Assembly: GCF_050947875.1 (NCBI RefSeq)
Contig: NC_134570.1
Location: 244,644,584 to 244,708,583 of the forward strand
Reading direction: 5' to 3'
DNA length: 64,000 nt
DNA from: Dermacentor variabilis
Taxonomy: Eukaryota; Arthropoda; Arachnida; Ixodida; Ixodidae
Under the pieces are notes generated by a model that saw nothing but the letters and a program-made list of their open reading frames with translations, did no database searches and was not told the origin of the DNA. Below, piece by piece: positions 1-9,621 of this stretch (position 1 is the stretch's first letter; the number at the start of each line of letters is the position of its first letter). Both the position numbers and the translations under genes were made by a program.

Positions 1-1
1 T

Positions 2-60
2 AACTTGTGGTTTTGCATAAAACAACGTCCGCGTCTACCAAAAGATGCATTTGTATGCTT
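2..60 (+). repeat. Subunit A of the monomer (59 bp)
   Basis: Subunit A is the most variable third. Recurring classes include: TTTTGCAGA followed by TCTACC and GATGCAT; TTTGGCAGA with TCTGCC and CATGCATATGCAT; TTTCGCAGA with TCTGCGAAA; TTTTGCATAAAAC with TCTACC; and TTTGGAAGA with CATACATATGCAT. The first copy here is the TTTTGCATAAAAC class. All share a central ACGTCCGCGTCT core. Aligned by hand to C with one gap, the TTTGGCAGA class matches at 47 of 60 positions. A is one base shorter than B and C, which gives the 179-bp length. Confidence 0.9.
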
Positions 61-120
61 AACAAGTGGTTTGGCACAAATCCGTGCGCGTGTGCTAAAA
101 AGAGCAGTATGGGTGTGCTT
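61..120 (+). repeat. Subunit B of the monomer (60 bp)
   Basis: Subunit B runs from AACAAGTGGTTTGGCAC through ATGCGCGGGTGCTAAAAAG to GGGCGTGCTT. Recurring variants are: AACAAATGTTTTGACAC with GCTGGGGTGC; GGTGGTAAGAACAGCAGC ending ATAGGCGTACTT; AAAAGGTGGTTTGGCAC with GTGTGCGGGTGC; and AAGAAGTGGTTTGGCACTAATCC. One variant lost a net base (AAATCTTGCGCGAG instead of AAATCCATGCGCGAG) and is a useful indel marker of the higher-order repeats. Hand alignment to C gives 44 of 60 matches and to A 39 of 60. Confidence 0.9.
70..99. other. Imperfect 8-bp inverted repeat in subunit B
   Basis: TTTGGCAC (70-77) and GTGCTAAA (92-99) pair at seven of eight positions, the exception being a G-T type mismatch, around a 14-base loop. 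Relative to A and C, both arms differ (GGCAGA/TCTGCC becomes GGCAC/GTGCT), so pairing is retained although the sequence changed on both sides. The form is conserved in most B subunits of the window. Confidence 0.7.
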
Positions 121-180
121 AGCGCGTCGTTTGGCAGAAATCCACGTGCGCGCTCTGCCAAAAGCAGCATGTGCATGCGT
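121..180 (+). repeat. Subunit C of the monomer (60 bp)
   Basis: Subunit C appears the most conserved third. It has AGCACGTCGTTTGGCAGA, then AATCCACGTGCGCGCTCTGCC, then AAAAGCAGCATGTGCATGCAT (split here for reading). It contains CACGTG, GCGCGC and an end rich in SphI/NsiI-type hexamers (GCATGC, ATGCAT). Recurrent variants: AGAACGTTGTTTGAAAGAAA with GCAGAATG; AGCTCGTCG with CTCTCCCAAAAGCAGCACG; GTCGTTTTGCAGACATCCAAG; AGGACGTCG; and a one-base-shorter form ending GCAGCATTGCATGCAT that recurs in the higher-order repeats. Confidence 0.9.
130..162. other. Perfect 9-bp inverted repeat (hairpin/cruciform) in subunit C
   Basis: The left arm TTTGGCAGA at 130-138 and right arm TCTGCCAAA at 154-162 are exact reverse complements around a 15-base loop. 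The loop holds CACGTG and a GCGCGC tract, so the site is close to dyad-symmetric. The element recurs in most C subunits, hence roughly once per 179 bp. It could extrude as a hairpin or be a binding site for a dimeric protein; neither can be shown from sequence alone. It is not a transcription terminator: no U-tract follows and there is no gene. Confidence 0.85.
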
Positions 181-189
181 AACTTGTGG

Positions 190-221
190 TTTGGCAGAAA
201 ACAACGTCCGCGTCTGCCAAA
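190..221. other. Perfect 9-bp inverted repeat in subunit A (TTTGGCAGA class)
   Basis: The arms TTTGGCAGA (190-198) and TCTGCCAAA (213-221) flank a 14-base loop containing ACGTCCGCG. They sit at the same place in the 60-bp unit as the C-subunit hairpin. Only one class of A subunits has both perfect arms. Others (TTTTGCAGA with TCTACCAAA) are mismatched, so hairpin-competent and hairpin-defective A subunits are interspersed along the array. Confidence 0.8.
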
Positions 222-581
222 ACATGGATATGGTTCCTTAAGGAGTGGTTTGGCACTAATCCATGTGGGGGTGCTAAAAAGAGCAGCATGGGCGTGCTTA
301 GCACGTCGTTTGGCAGAAATCCACGTGCGCGCTCTGCCAAAAGCAGCATGTGCATGCACAAATTGTGGTTTGGCAGGAAAGAACGTCCGCGTCTGCCAGA
401 ACAAGCATATGCATGCTTAACAAGTGGTTTGGCACAAATCCATGCCCGGGTGCTAAAAAGAGTAGTATGGGCGTGCTTAGCACGTTGTTTGGCAGAAATC
501 CACGTGCGCGCTCTGCCAAAAGCAGCATGTGCATGCGTAACTTGTGGTTTGGCAGAAAAAAACGTCCGCGTCTGCCAAAAC

Positions 582-593
582 ATGCATATGCAT
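582..593. other. 12-bp palindrome ATGCATATGCAT in subunit A
   Basis: ATGCATATGCAT is a perfect palindrome and strictly alternates purine and pyrimidine. It is present in all A subunits of the TTTGGCAGA class. In units followed by GCTT it extends to the 14-bp CATGCATATGCATG (for example 18507-18520). Other A classes carry the 10-bp palindrome AGATGCATCT at the same position. Together with the C-subunit tail it makes a purine-pyrimidine alternating stretch prone to non-B DNA; that behaviour is inference. Confidence 0.75.
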
Positions 594-2685
594 CCTTAAG
601 AAGTGGTTTGGCACTAATCCATGTGCGGGTGCTAAAAAGAGCAGCATGGGCGTGCTTAGCACGTCGTTTGGCAGAAATCCACGTGCGCGCTCTGCAAAAA
701 GCAGCATCTGCATGCATAACTTGTGGTTTTGCAGAAAACAACGTCCGCGTCCACCAAAAGATGCATGTGCATTCTTAACAAGTGGTTTGGCACAAATCCA
801 TGCGCGCGTGCTAGAAAGAGCAGCATGGGCGTGCTTAGCACGTCGTTTGGCAGAAATCTACATGCGCGCTCTCGCAAAAGCAGCACGTGCGTGCATAACT
901 AGTGGTTTTGCAGAAAACAACGTCCGCGTCTACTCAAAGATACATGTGCATGCTTAACAAATGGTTTGACACAAATCCATGCTGGGGTGCTAAAAAAAGC
1001 AGCGTGGGCGTGCTTAGCACGTCGTTTGGCAGAAATCCAAGTGCGCGCTCTGCCAAAAGCAGCATGTGCATGCATAACTTGTGGTCTGGAAGAAAACAAC
1101 GTCCGCGTCTGCCAAAACATACATATGCATCCTTAATAAGTGGTTTGGCAGAAATCCATGCGCGGGTGCTAAAAAAAGCAGCATGGGCGTACTTATCACG
1201 TCGTTTGGCAGAAATCCACGTTTGCGCTCGGCCAAAAGCAGCATGTGCATGCACAACTTGTGGTTTGGCAGAAAACAACGTCCGCGTCTGCCAAAACATG
1301 CATATACATGCTTAAAAGGTGGTTTGGCACAAATCCGTGTGCGGGTGCTAAAAAGAACAGCATGGGCGTACTTAGCACGTCGTTTTGCAGACATCCAAGT
1401 GCGCGCTCTGCCAAAAGCAGCATGTGCATGCATATCTTGTGGTTTTGCAGAAAACAACGTCCGCGTCTACCAAAAGATGCATCTGCATGCTTAACAAGTG
1501 GTTTGGCACAAATCCATGCGCGGGTGGTAAGAACAGCAGCATAGGCGTACTTAGCACGTCGTTTGGCAGAAATTCACGTGCGCGCTCTGCCAAAACCAGC
1601 ATGTGCATGCATAACTTGTGGTTTCGCAGAAAACAACGTCCGCGTCTGCCAAAACATGCATATGCATGTTTAAGAAGTGGTTTGGCACAAATTCATGTGC
1701 GGGTGCTAAAAAGAGCAGCATGGGCGTGCTTAGAGCGTTGTTTGAAAGAAATCCACGTGCTCGCTCTGCCAAAAGCAGAATGTGCATGCATAACTTGTGG
1801 TTTTGCATAAAACAACGTCCGCGTCTACCAAAAGATGCATGTGCATGCTCAACAAGTGGTTTGGCACAAATCTATGCGCGGGTGCTAAAAAGAGCAGCAT
1901 GGGCGTGCTTAGGACGTCGTTTGGCAGAAATCCACGTGCGCGCTCTGCCAAAAGCAGCATGTGCATGCGTATCTTGTGGTTTGGCAGAGAAAAACGTGCG
2001 CGTCTGCCAAAACATGCATATGCATCCTTAAGAAGTGGTTTGGCACGAATCCATGCGCGGGTGCTAAAAAGAGCAGCATGGGCATGCTTAGCATGTCGTT
2101 TGGCAGAAATCCACGTGCGCGCTCTGCCAAAAGCAGCATTGCATGCATAACTTTTGGTTCTGCAGAAAACAACGTCCGCGTCTACCAAACGATTCATGTG
2201 CATGCTTAACATGTGGTTTGACACAAATCCATGCGCGGGTGCTAAAAAGAGCAATATGGGCGTGCTTAGCACGTCGTTTGGCAAAAATCCACGTGCGCGC
2301 TCTGCCAAAAGCAGCATGTGCATGGGTAACTTGTGGCTTGGCGGAAAAAAACGTCCGCCTCTGCCAAAACATGCATATGCATCCTTAACAAGTGGTTTGG
2401 CACAAATCCATGCGCGGGTGCTAAAAAGAGCAGCAAGGGCGTGCTTAGCACGTCGTTTGGCAGAAATGCACGTGCGCGCTCTGCCAAAAGCAGGACGTGC
2501 ATGCATAACTTGTGGTTTGGCAGAAAACAACGTCCGCGTCTACCAAAAGATGTATTATCATGCTTAACAAATGTTTTGACACAAATCCATGCTGGGGTGC
2601 TAAAGAAAGCAGCGTGGGCGTGCTTAGCACGTCGTTTGGCAGACATCCAAGTGCACGCTCTGCCAAAAGCAGCATGTGCATGCAT

Positions 2686-3454
2686 ATCTTGTGGTTTTGC
2701 AGAAAACAACGTCCGCGTCTACCAAAAGATGCATCTGCATGCTTAACAAGTGGTTTGGCACAAATCTTGCGCGAGTGGTAAGAACAGCAGCATAGGCGTA
2801 CTTAGCACGTCGTTTGGCAGAAATCCACGTGCGCGCTCTGCCAAAAGCAGCATGTGCATGCATAACTTGTGGTTTCGCAGAAAACAACGTCCGCGTCTGC
2901 GAAAACATGCATATGCATCCTTAAGAAGTGGTTTGGCACTAATCCATGTGCGGGTGCTAAAAAGAGCAGCATGGGCGTGCTTAGCACGTCGTTTGGCAGA
3001 AATCCACGTGCGCGCTCTGCAAAAAGCAGCATCTGCATGCATAACTTGTGGTTTTGCAGAGAACAACGTCCGCGTCCACCAAAAGATGCATGTGCATTCT
3101 TAACAAGTGGTTTGGCACAAATCCATGCGCGCGTGCTAGAAAGAGCAGCATGGGCGTGCTTAGCACGTCGTTTGGCAGAAATCTACATGTGCGCTCTCGC
3201 AAAAGCAGCACGTGCGTGCATATCTTGTGGTTTTGCAGAAAACAACGTCCGCGTCTACCAAAAGATGCATCTGCATGCTTAACAAGTGGTTTGGCACAAA
3301 TCTTGCGCGAGTGGTAAGAACAGCAGCATAGGCGTACTTAGCACGTCGTTTGGCAGAAATCCACGTGCGCGCTCTGCCAAAAGCAGCATGTGCATGCATA
3401 ACTTGTGGTTTCGCAGAAAACAACGTCCGCGTCTGCGAAAACATGCATATGCAT
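2686..3454 (+). repeat. Three-monomer (536-bp) local duplication
   Basis: The segment 2,686-2,918 recurs at 3,222-3,454, offset 536 bp (three monomers minus one base). The pair is marked by the B variant with AAATCTTGCGCGAG and by the arm-compensated A subunit (TTTCGCAGA/TCTGCGAAA). The segment between the copies is a different monomer series with AAATCTACATG in C. This fits unequal exchange out of register by three monomers. Confidence 0.75.
2873..2904. other. Arm-compensated hairpin variant in subunit A (TTTCGCAGA / TCTGCGAAA)
   Basis: The left arm TTTCGCAGA (2873-2881) carries G to C and the right arm TCTGCGAAA (2896-2904) carries the matching C to G, so a perfect 9-bp stem is kept. The same pair recurs in many A subunits of the 26-59 kb region. 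A half-changed form, TTTCGCAGA with TCTGCCAAA, also exists, for example in the A subunit near 1620-1655. The compensation could reflect selection for pairing or a chance combination spread by homogenisation. Confidence 0.7.
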
Positions 3455-3637
3455 GTTTAAGAAGTGGTTTGGATCAAATCCATGTGCGGGTGCTAAAAAG
3501 AGCAGCATGGGCGTGCTTAGAACGTTGTTTGAAAGAAATCCACTTGCGCGCTCTGACAAAAGCAGAATGTGCATGCATAACTTGTGGTTTTGCATAAAAC
3601 AACGTCCGCGTCTACCAAAAGATGCATGTGCCTGCTC

Positions 3638-3997
3638 AACAAGTGGTTTGGCACAAATCCATGCGCGGGTGCTAAAAAGAGCAGCATGGGCGTGTTTAGG
3701 ACGTCGTTTGGCAGAAATCCACGTGCGCGCTCTGCCAAAAGCAGCATGTGCATGCTTAACAAGTGGTTTGGCGCAAATCCATGCACGGGTGCTAAAAAGA
3801 GCAGTATGGGCGTGCTTAGCACGTCGTTTGGCAGAAATCCACGTGCGCGCTCTGCCAAAACATGCATATGCATGCTTAACAAGTGGTTTGGCGCAAATCC
3901 ATGCACGGGTGCTAAAAAGAGCAGTATGGGCGTGCTTAGCACGTCGTTTGGCAGAAATCCACGTGCGCGCTCTGCCAAAAGCAGCATGTGCATGCGT
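3638..3997 (+). repeat. Three consecutive 120-bp B-C units lacking subunit A
   Basis: B subunits start at 3638, 3758 and 3878, exactly 120 bp apart, and the next A subunit begins only at 3998. In the first two units the C subunit runs straight into AACAAGTGG. At the second junction the C end is replaced by an A-type end (CCAAAACATGCATATGCATGCTT, shown here as a landmark of the crossover). This is direct evidence that recombination can use the ~60-bp subunit register. Because 120 is divisible by three, open frames across this stretch are unusually long on both strands. Confidence 0.9.
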
Positions 3998-5640
3998 AAC
4001 TTGTGGTTTGGCAGAAAAAAATGTCCGCGTCTGCCAAAACATGCATATGCATCCTTAAGAAGTGGTTTGGCACGAATCCATGCGCGGGTGCTAAAAAGAG
4101 CAGCATGGGCATGCTTAGCATGTTGTTTGGCAGAAATCCACGTGCGCGCTCTGCCAAAAACAGCATTGCATGCATAACTTGTGGTTTTGCAGAAAACAAC
4201 GTCCGCGTCTACCAAACGATTCATGTGCATGCTTAACAAGTGGTTTGGCACAAATCCATGCGCGGGTGCTAAAAAGAGCAGTATGGGCGTGCTTGACACG
4301 TCGTTTTGCAGACATTCAAGTGCGCGCTCTGCCAAAAGCAGCATGTGCATGCATATCTTGTGGTTTTGCAGAAAACAACGTCAGCGTCTACGAAAAGATG
4401 CATCTGCATGCTTAACAAGTGGTTTGGCACAAATCCATGCGCGGGTGGTAAGAACAGCAGCATAGGCGTACTTAGCACGTCGTTTTTCAGAAATCCACGT
4501 GCGCGCTCTGCCAAAAGCAGCATGTGCATGCATAACTTGTGGTTTCGCGGAAAACAACGTCCGCGTCTGCCTAAACATGCATATGCATGTTTAAGAAGTG
4601 TTTTGGCACAAATTCATGTGCGGGTGCTAAAAAGAGCAGCATGGACATGCTTAGCATGTCGTTTGGCAGAAATCCACGTGCGCGCTCTGCCAAAAGCAGC
4701 ATTGCATGCATAACTTTTGGTCCTGCAGAAAACAACGTCTGCGTCTACCAAACGATTCATGTGCATGCTTAACATGTAGTTTGGGACAAATCCATGCGCG
4801 GGTGCTAAAAAGAGCCATATGGGCGTGCTTAGCACGTCGTTTGGCAAAAATCTACGTGCGTGCTCTGCCAAAAGCAGCATGTGCATGGGTAACTTGTGGC
4901 TTGGCAGAAAAAAACGTCCGCCTCTGCCAAAACATGCATATGCATCCTTAACAAGTGGTTTAGCACAAATCCATGCGCGGGTGCTAAAAAGAGCAGCATG
5001 GGCGTGCTTAGCACGTCGTTTGGCAGAAATGCACCTGCGCGCTCTGCCAAAAGCAGGACGTGCATGCATAACTTGTGGTTTGGCAGAAAACAACGTCCGC
5101 GTCTACCAAAAGAGGTATTTGCATGCTTAAAAAATGTTTTGACACAAATCCATGCTGGGGTGCTAAAAAAAGCAGCGTGGGCGTGCTTAGCACGTCGTTT
5201 GGCAGACATCCAAGTGCGCGCTCTGCCAAAAGCAGCATGTGCATGCATATCTTGTGGTTTTGCAGAAAACAACGTCCGCGTCTACAAAAAGATGCATCTG
5301 CATGCTTAACAAGTGGTTTGGCACAAATCCATGCGCGAGTGGTAAGAATAGCAGCATAGGCGTACTTAGCACGTCGTTCGGCAGAAATCCACGTGCGCGC
5401 TCTGCCAAAAGCAGCATGTGCATGCATAACTTGTGGTTTCGCAGAAAACAACGTCCGCGTCTGCGAAAACATGCATTTGCATGTTTAAGAAGTGGTTTGG
5501 CACAAATCCATGTGCGGGTGCTAAAAAGAGCAGCATGGGCGTGCTTAGAACTTTGTTTGAAAGAAATCCACGTGCGCGCTCTGCCGAAAGCAGAATGTGC
5601 ATGCATAACTTGTGGTTTTGCATAAAACAACGTCCGCGTC
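3887..5640 (+). repeat. Proximal copy of a segmental duplication (partner 59,675-61,428)
   Basis: About 1.75 kb matches 59,675-61,428 at a constant offset of 55,788 bp with only scattered substitutions. Shared rare variants include the C subunit with CGTCGTTTTTCAG-type change, the GTAGTTTGGGAC form of B, GAGCCATATGGG, GAGGTATTTGC and AATAGCAGCATAGG. The match ends at 5640, where this copy reads CACCAAAAG and the partner TACCAAAAG. The constant offset means no indel separates the copies, which suggests a fairly recent common origin. Confidence 0.85.
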
Positions 5641-6414
5641 CACCAAAAGATGCATGTGCATGTTTAACAAGTGGTTTGGCACAAATCCATGCTGAGGTGC
5701 TAAAAAAAGCAGCGTGGGCGTGCTTAGCACGTCGTTTGGCAGAAATCCAAGTGCGCGCTCTGCCAAAAGCAGCATGTGCATGCATAACTTGTGGTTTGGA
5801 AGAAAACATGTCCGCGTCTGCCAATACATACATATGCATCCTTAATAAGTGGTTTGGCACAAATCCATGCGCGGGTGCTAAAAAAAGCAGCATGGGCGTA
5901 CTTGTCACGTCGTTTGGCAGAAATCCACGTTTGCGCTCTGCCAAAAGCAGCATGTGCATGCACAACTTGTGGTTTGGCAGAAAACAACGTCCGCGTCTGC
6001 CAGAACATGCATATGCATGCTTAAAAGGTGGTTTGGCACAAATCCGTGTGCGGGTCCTAAAAAGAACAGCATGGGCGTACTTAGCTCGTCGTTTGGCAGA
6101 AATCCACGTGCGCGCTCTCCCAAAAGCAGCATGTGCATGCACAACTTGTGGTTTTGCAGAAAACAACGTCCGCGTCCACCAAAAGATGCATGTGCATGCT
6201 AAACAAGTGGTTTGGCACAAATCCATGCGCGGCTGCTAAAAAGAGCAGCATGGGCGTGCTTAGGACGTCGTTTGGCAGAAATCCACGTGCGCGTTCTGCC
6301 AAAAGCAGCATGGGCATGCACAACTTGTGGTTTGGCAGAAAACAACGTCCGCGTCTGCCAAAACATGCATATGCATGCTTAACAAGTGGTTTGGCACAAA
6401 TCCGTGTGCGGGTT
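5641..6414 (+). repeat. Mosaic satellite segment linking two duplications
   Basis: These are four to five monomers of mixed classes, including the TTTGGAAGA A variant and the AAAAGGTGG B variant with GGGTCCTAAAAAG. The part from about 6.1 kb onward matches 13.4-13.85 kb (offset 7,310) and 15.55-16.0 kb. One A subunit near 5,805-5,825 is shortened (GGAAGAAAACATGTCCG). There is nothing but satellite here. Confidence 0.7.
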
Positions 6415-9400
6415 CTAAAAAGAACAGCATGGGCGTGCTTAGCTCGTCGTTTGGCAGAAATCCACGTGCGCGCTCTCCCAAAAGCAGCACGTGCGTGCAT
6501 AACTTGTGGTTTTGCAGAAAACAACGTCCGCGTCTAACAAAAGATGCATGTGCATGCTTAACAAATGTTTTGACACAAATCCATGCTGGGGTGCTAAAAA
6601 AAGCAGCGTGGGCGTGCTTAGCACGTCGTTTGGCAAAAATGCAAGTGCGCTCTGCGAAAAGCAGCATGTGCATGCATAACTTGTGGTTTCGCAGAACACA
6701 ACGTCCGCGTCTGCCAAAACATGCATATGCATGATTAAGAAGTGGTTTGGCACAAATCCATGCGCGGGTGCTAAAAAGAGCAGCATGGGCGTGCTTAGCA
6801 CGTCGTTCGGCAGAAATCCACATTCGCGCTCTGCCAGAAAGCTGCATGTGCATACATACCTTTTGGCTTTGCAGAAAACAACATCCGCGCCTACCAAAAG
6901 ATGCACGTGCATGCTGAACAAGTGGTTTGGCATAAATCCATACGCGGGTGCTAAAAAGAGCAGCATGGGCGTGCTTAGGACGTCGTTTGGCAGAAATCCA
7001 CGTGCGCGTTCTGCCAAAAGCAGCATGTGCATGCACAACTTGTGGTTTGGCAGAAAACAACATGCGCGTCTGCCAAAACATGCATATGCATGCTTAAAAG
7101 GTGGTTTGGCACAAATTCGTGTGCGGGTGCTAAAAAAGTAGCATGGGCGTGCTTAGCACGTCGTTTGGCAGAAATCCACGTGCGCGCTCTGCCAAAAGCA
7201 GCATGCGCATGCATAACTTGTGGTTTCGCAGAAAACAACGTCCGCGTGTGCGAAAACATGCATATGCATGCTTAACAAGTGGTTTGGCACAAATCGATGT
7301 GCGGGTGCTAAAGAGAGCAGCATGGGCGTGCTTAGCACGTCGTGTGGCAGAAATCCACGTGCGCGCTCTGCCAAAAGCAGCACTTGTCGTTTGGCAGAAA
7401 ACAACGTCCACGTCTACCAAACGATTCATGTGCATGCTTAAAAGGTTGTTTGGCACAAATCCCTGTGCGGGTGCTAAAAAGAACAGCATGGGCGTACTTA
7501 GCTCGTCGTTTGGCAGAAATCCACGTGCGCGCTCTCCCAAAAGCAGCACGTGCGTGCATAACTTGTTGTTTTGCGGAAAACAACGTCGGCGTCTACCAAA
7601 AGATTCATGTGCATGCTTAACAAGTGGTTTGGCACAAATCCATGCGCGGGTGCTAAAAAGAGCAATATGGGCGTGCTTAGCACGTCGTTTGGCAGAAATC
7701 CACGTGCGCGCTCTGCCAGAAGCAGCATGTGCATGGGTAACTTGTGGTTTGGCAGAAAAAAACGTCCGCCTCTGCCAAAACAAGCATATGCATCCTTAAC
7801 AAGTGGTTTGTCACAAATCCATGTGCGGGTGCTAAAAAGAGCAGCATGGGCGTGCTTAGGACGTCGTTTGGCAGAAATGCACGTGCGCGTTCTGCCAAAA
7901 GCACCATTTGCATGCATATCTTGTGGTTTGGCAGAAAACAACGTCCGCGTCTGACAAAACATGCATGTGCATGCTCAACAAGTGGTTTGGCACAAATCCA
8001 TGCGCGGATGCTAAAAAGAGCAGCATGGGCGTGCTTAGTATGTCGTTTGGCAGAAATCCACGTGCGCGGTCTGCGAAAAGCACTATGTGCATGCATAACT
8101 TGTGGTTTTGCAGAAAACAACGTCCGCGTCTACCAAAAGATGCATGTGCATGCTTAACAAGTGGTTTGGCACTAATCGATGCGCGGGTGGTAAAAACAGC
8201 AGCATAGGCGTGCTTAGCACGTCGTTTGGCAGAAATCCAAGTGCCCGCTCTGCCAAAAGCAGCATGTGCATGCATAACTTGTGGTTTCGCCGAACACAAC
8301 GTCCGCGGCTGCCAAAACATGCAATGCATGATTAAGAAGTGGTTTGGCACAAATGCATGCGCGGGTGCTTAAAAGAGCAGCATGGGCGTGCTTAGCACTT
8401 CGTTTGGCAGAAATCCACGTGCGCGCTCTGCCAGAAAGCTGCATGTGCATACATAGCTTGTGGTTTTGCAGAAAACAACATCCGCGTCTACCAAAAGATG
8501 CATGTGCATGCTCAACAAGTAGTTTGGCACAAATCCATGCGCGGGTGCTAAAAAGAGCAGCATGGGCGTGCTTAGGACGTCGTTTGGCAGAAATCCACGT
8601 GCGCGTTCTGCCAAAAGCAGCATGGGCATGCACAACTTGTGGTTTGGCAGAAAACAACGTCCGCGCCTGCCAAAACATGCATATGCATGCTTAACAAGTG
8701 GTTTGGCACAAATGAGTGTGCGGGTGCTAAAAAGAACAGCATGGGCGTGCTTAGCTCGTCGTTTGGCAGAAATCCACGTGCGCGCTCTCCCAAAAGCAGC
8801 ACGTGCGTGCATAACTTGTGGGTTTGCAGAAAACAACGTCCGCGTCTACCAAAAGATGCATGTGCATGCTTAACAAATTTTTTGACACAAATTCATGCTG
8901 GCGTGCTAAAAAAAGCAGCGTGGGCGTGCTTAGCACGTCGTTTGGCAGAAATCCAAGTGCGCGCTCTGCCAAAAGCAGCATGTGCATGCATATCTTGTGG
9001 TTTTGCAGAAAACAACGTCCGCGTCTACCAAAAGATGCATCTGTATGCTTAACAAGTGGTTTGGCACAAATCCATGCGCGGGTGGTAAGGACAGCAGCAT
9101 AGGCGTACTTAGCACGTCGTTTGGCAGAAATCCACGTGCGCGCACTGCCAAAAGCAGCATGTGCATGCATAACTTGTGGTTTGGAAGAAAACAACGTCCG
9201 CGTCTGCCAAAACATACCTATGCATCCTTAATAAGTGGTGTGGCACAGATCCATGCGCGGGTGCTAAAAAAAGCAGCATGGGCGTACTTATCACGTTGTT
9301 TGGCAGAAATCCACGTTTGCGCTCTGCCAAAAGCAGCATGTGCATGCACAACTTGTGGTTTGGCAGAAAACAACGTCCGCGTCTGCCAAAACATGCATAT

Positions 9401-9621
9401 GCATGCTTAAAAGGTGGTTTGGCACAAATCCGTGTGCGGGTGGTAAGGACAGCAGCATAGGCGTACATAGCACGTCGTTTGGCAGAAATCCACGTGCGCG
9501 CACTGCCAAAAGCAGCATGTGCATGCATAACTTGTGGTTTCGCAGAAAACAACGTCCGCGTCTGCCAAAACATGCATATGCATGTCTAAGAAGTGGTTTG
9601 GCACAAATCCATGTGCGGGTG
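6415..9621 (+). repeat. 3.2-kb tandem segmental duplication, copy 1
   Basis: This is an 18-monomer segment repeated immediately downstream. The offset is 3,207 bp, which equals 18 x 179 minus 15. The deficit is accounted for by indels visible in this copy: -2 near 6,648; +1 near 6,834; -1 near 7,135; -13 after 7,382; -1 near 8,317; and +1 near 8,431. All except the one near 7,135 are shared with copy 2, so they predate the duplication. Confidence 0.85.
7370..7396 (+). repeat. Monomer junction with 13-bp deletion
   Basis: The C subunit end normally reads GCAGCATGTGCATGCATAAC before CTTGTGG. Here GCAGCA joins directly to CTTGTCG after 7,382, removing 13 bp. The same scar sits after 10,590 in the tandem partner, so it predates that duplication. 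It is a convenient unique marker inside an otherwise repetitive region. Confidence 0.85.

Larger units (their letters stand above)
2..180 (+). repeat. First complete monomer (reference phase), subunits A-B-C
   Basis: This is the first full 179-bp unit, phased to begin at AACTTGTGG, and the next unit starts at 181 with the same motif. It divides into A (2-60), B (61-120) and C (121-180). Each subunit opens with an A-rich or AGC-type start followed by GTGGTTT or GTCGTTT. Each carries a GGCA(G/C)A-type left arm near base 12-18 and ends in a GCATG-rich stretch closing with CTT, CTT and CGT or CAT. This phase is used for every coordinate statement in this annotation. The phase is a convention; nothing in the sequence marks a biological start. 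Confidence 0.95.
1..2918 (+). repeat. Mosaic block P1, relative of 18,106-21,380
   Basis: Monomer variants occur in the same order as in 18,106-21,380. The displacement is 18,105 bp at the start, becoming 18,106 after a one-base insertion near 18,740. From about 1,375 it is 18,464, because the distal copy has two extra monomers, and it then falls to 18,462 through two single-base deletions near 19,968 and 20,346. The part from about 1.4 to 2.9 kb also matches 29.8-31.3 kb (offset 28,419). So the same variant series was later captured inside the 4.6-kb higher-order repeat. The block includes the 1-bp-short C subunit near 2139. Confidence 0.8.

Noticed and set aside
141..150. CACGTG as a functional E-box or G-box promoter element
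   Set aside because: It is part of the repeated C subunit and occurs hundreds of times without any adjacent transcription unit; regulatory function cannot be supported.
130..162. Rho-independent terminators at the recurring hairpins
   Set aside because: The downstream sequence is AAAAGCAG rather than a T-run on either strand in a gene context, and the element recurs in nearly every monomer with no gene nearby.
1..2918. Inverted copies of the monomer suggested by open frames on both strands
   Set aside because: Both-strand frames arise because the repeat is poor in stop codons in several phases. The landmark motifs are always in the same orientation.
3405..4058. A gene for a protein with 20-residue tandem repeats (60-bp units)
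   Set aside because: The 60-bp periodicity is broken by the 59-bp A subunit in every normal monomer, so the frame is lost each 179 bp; only the 120-bp units keep it.
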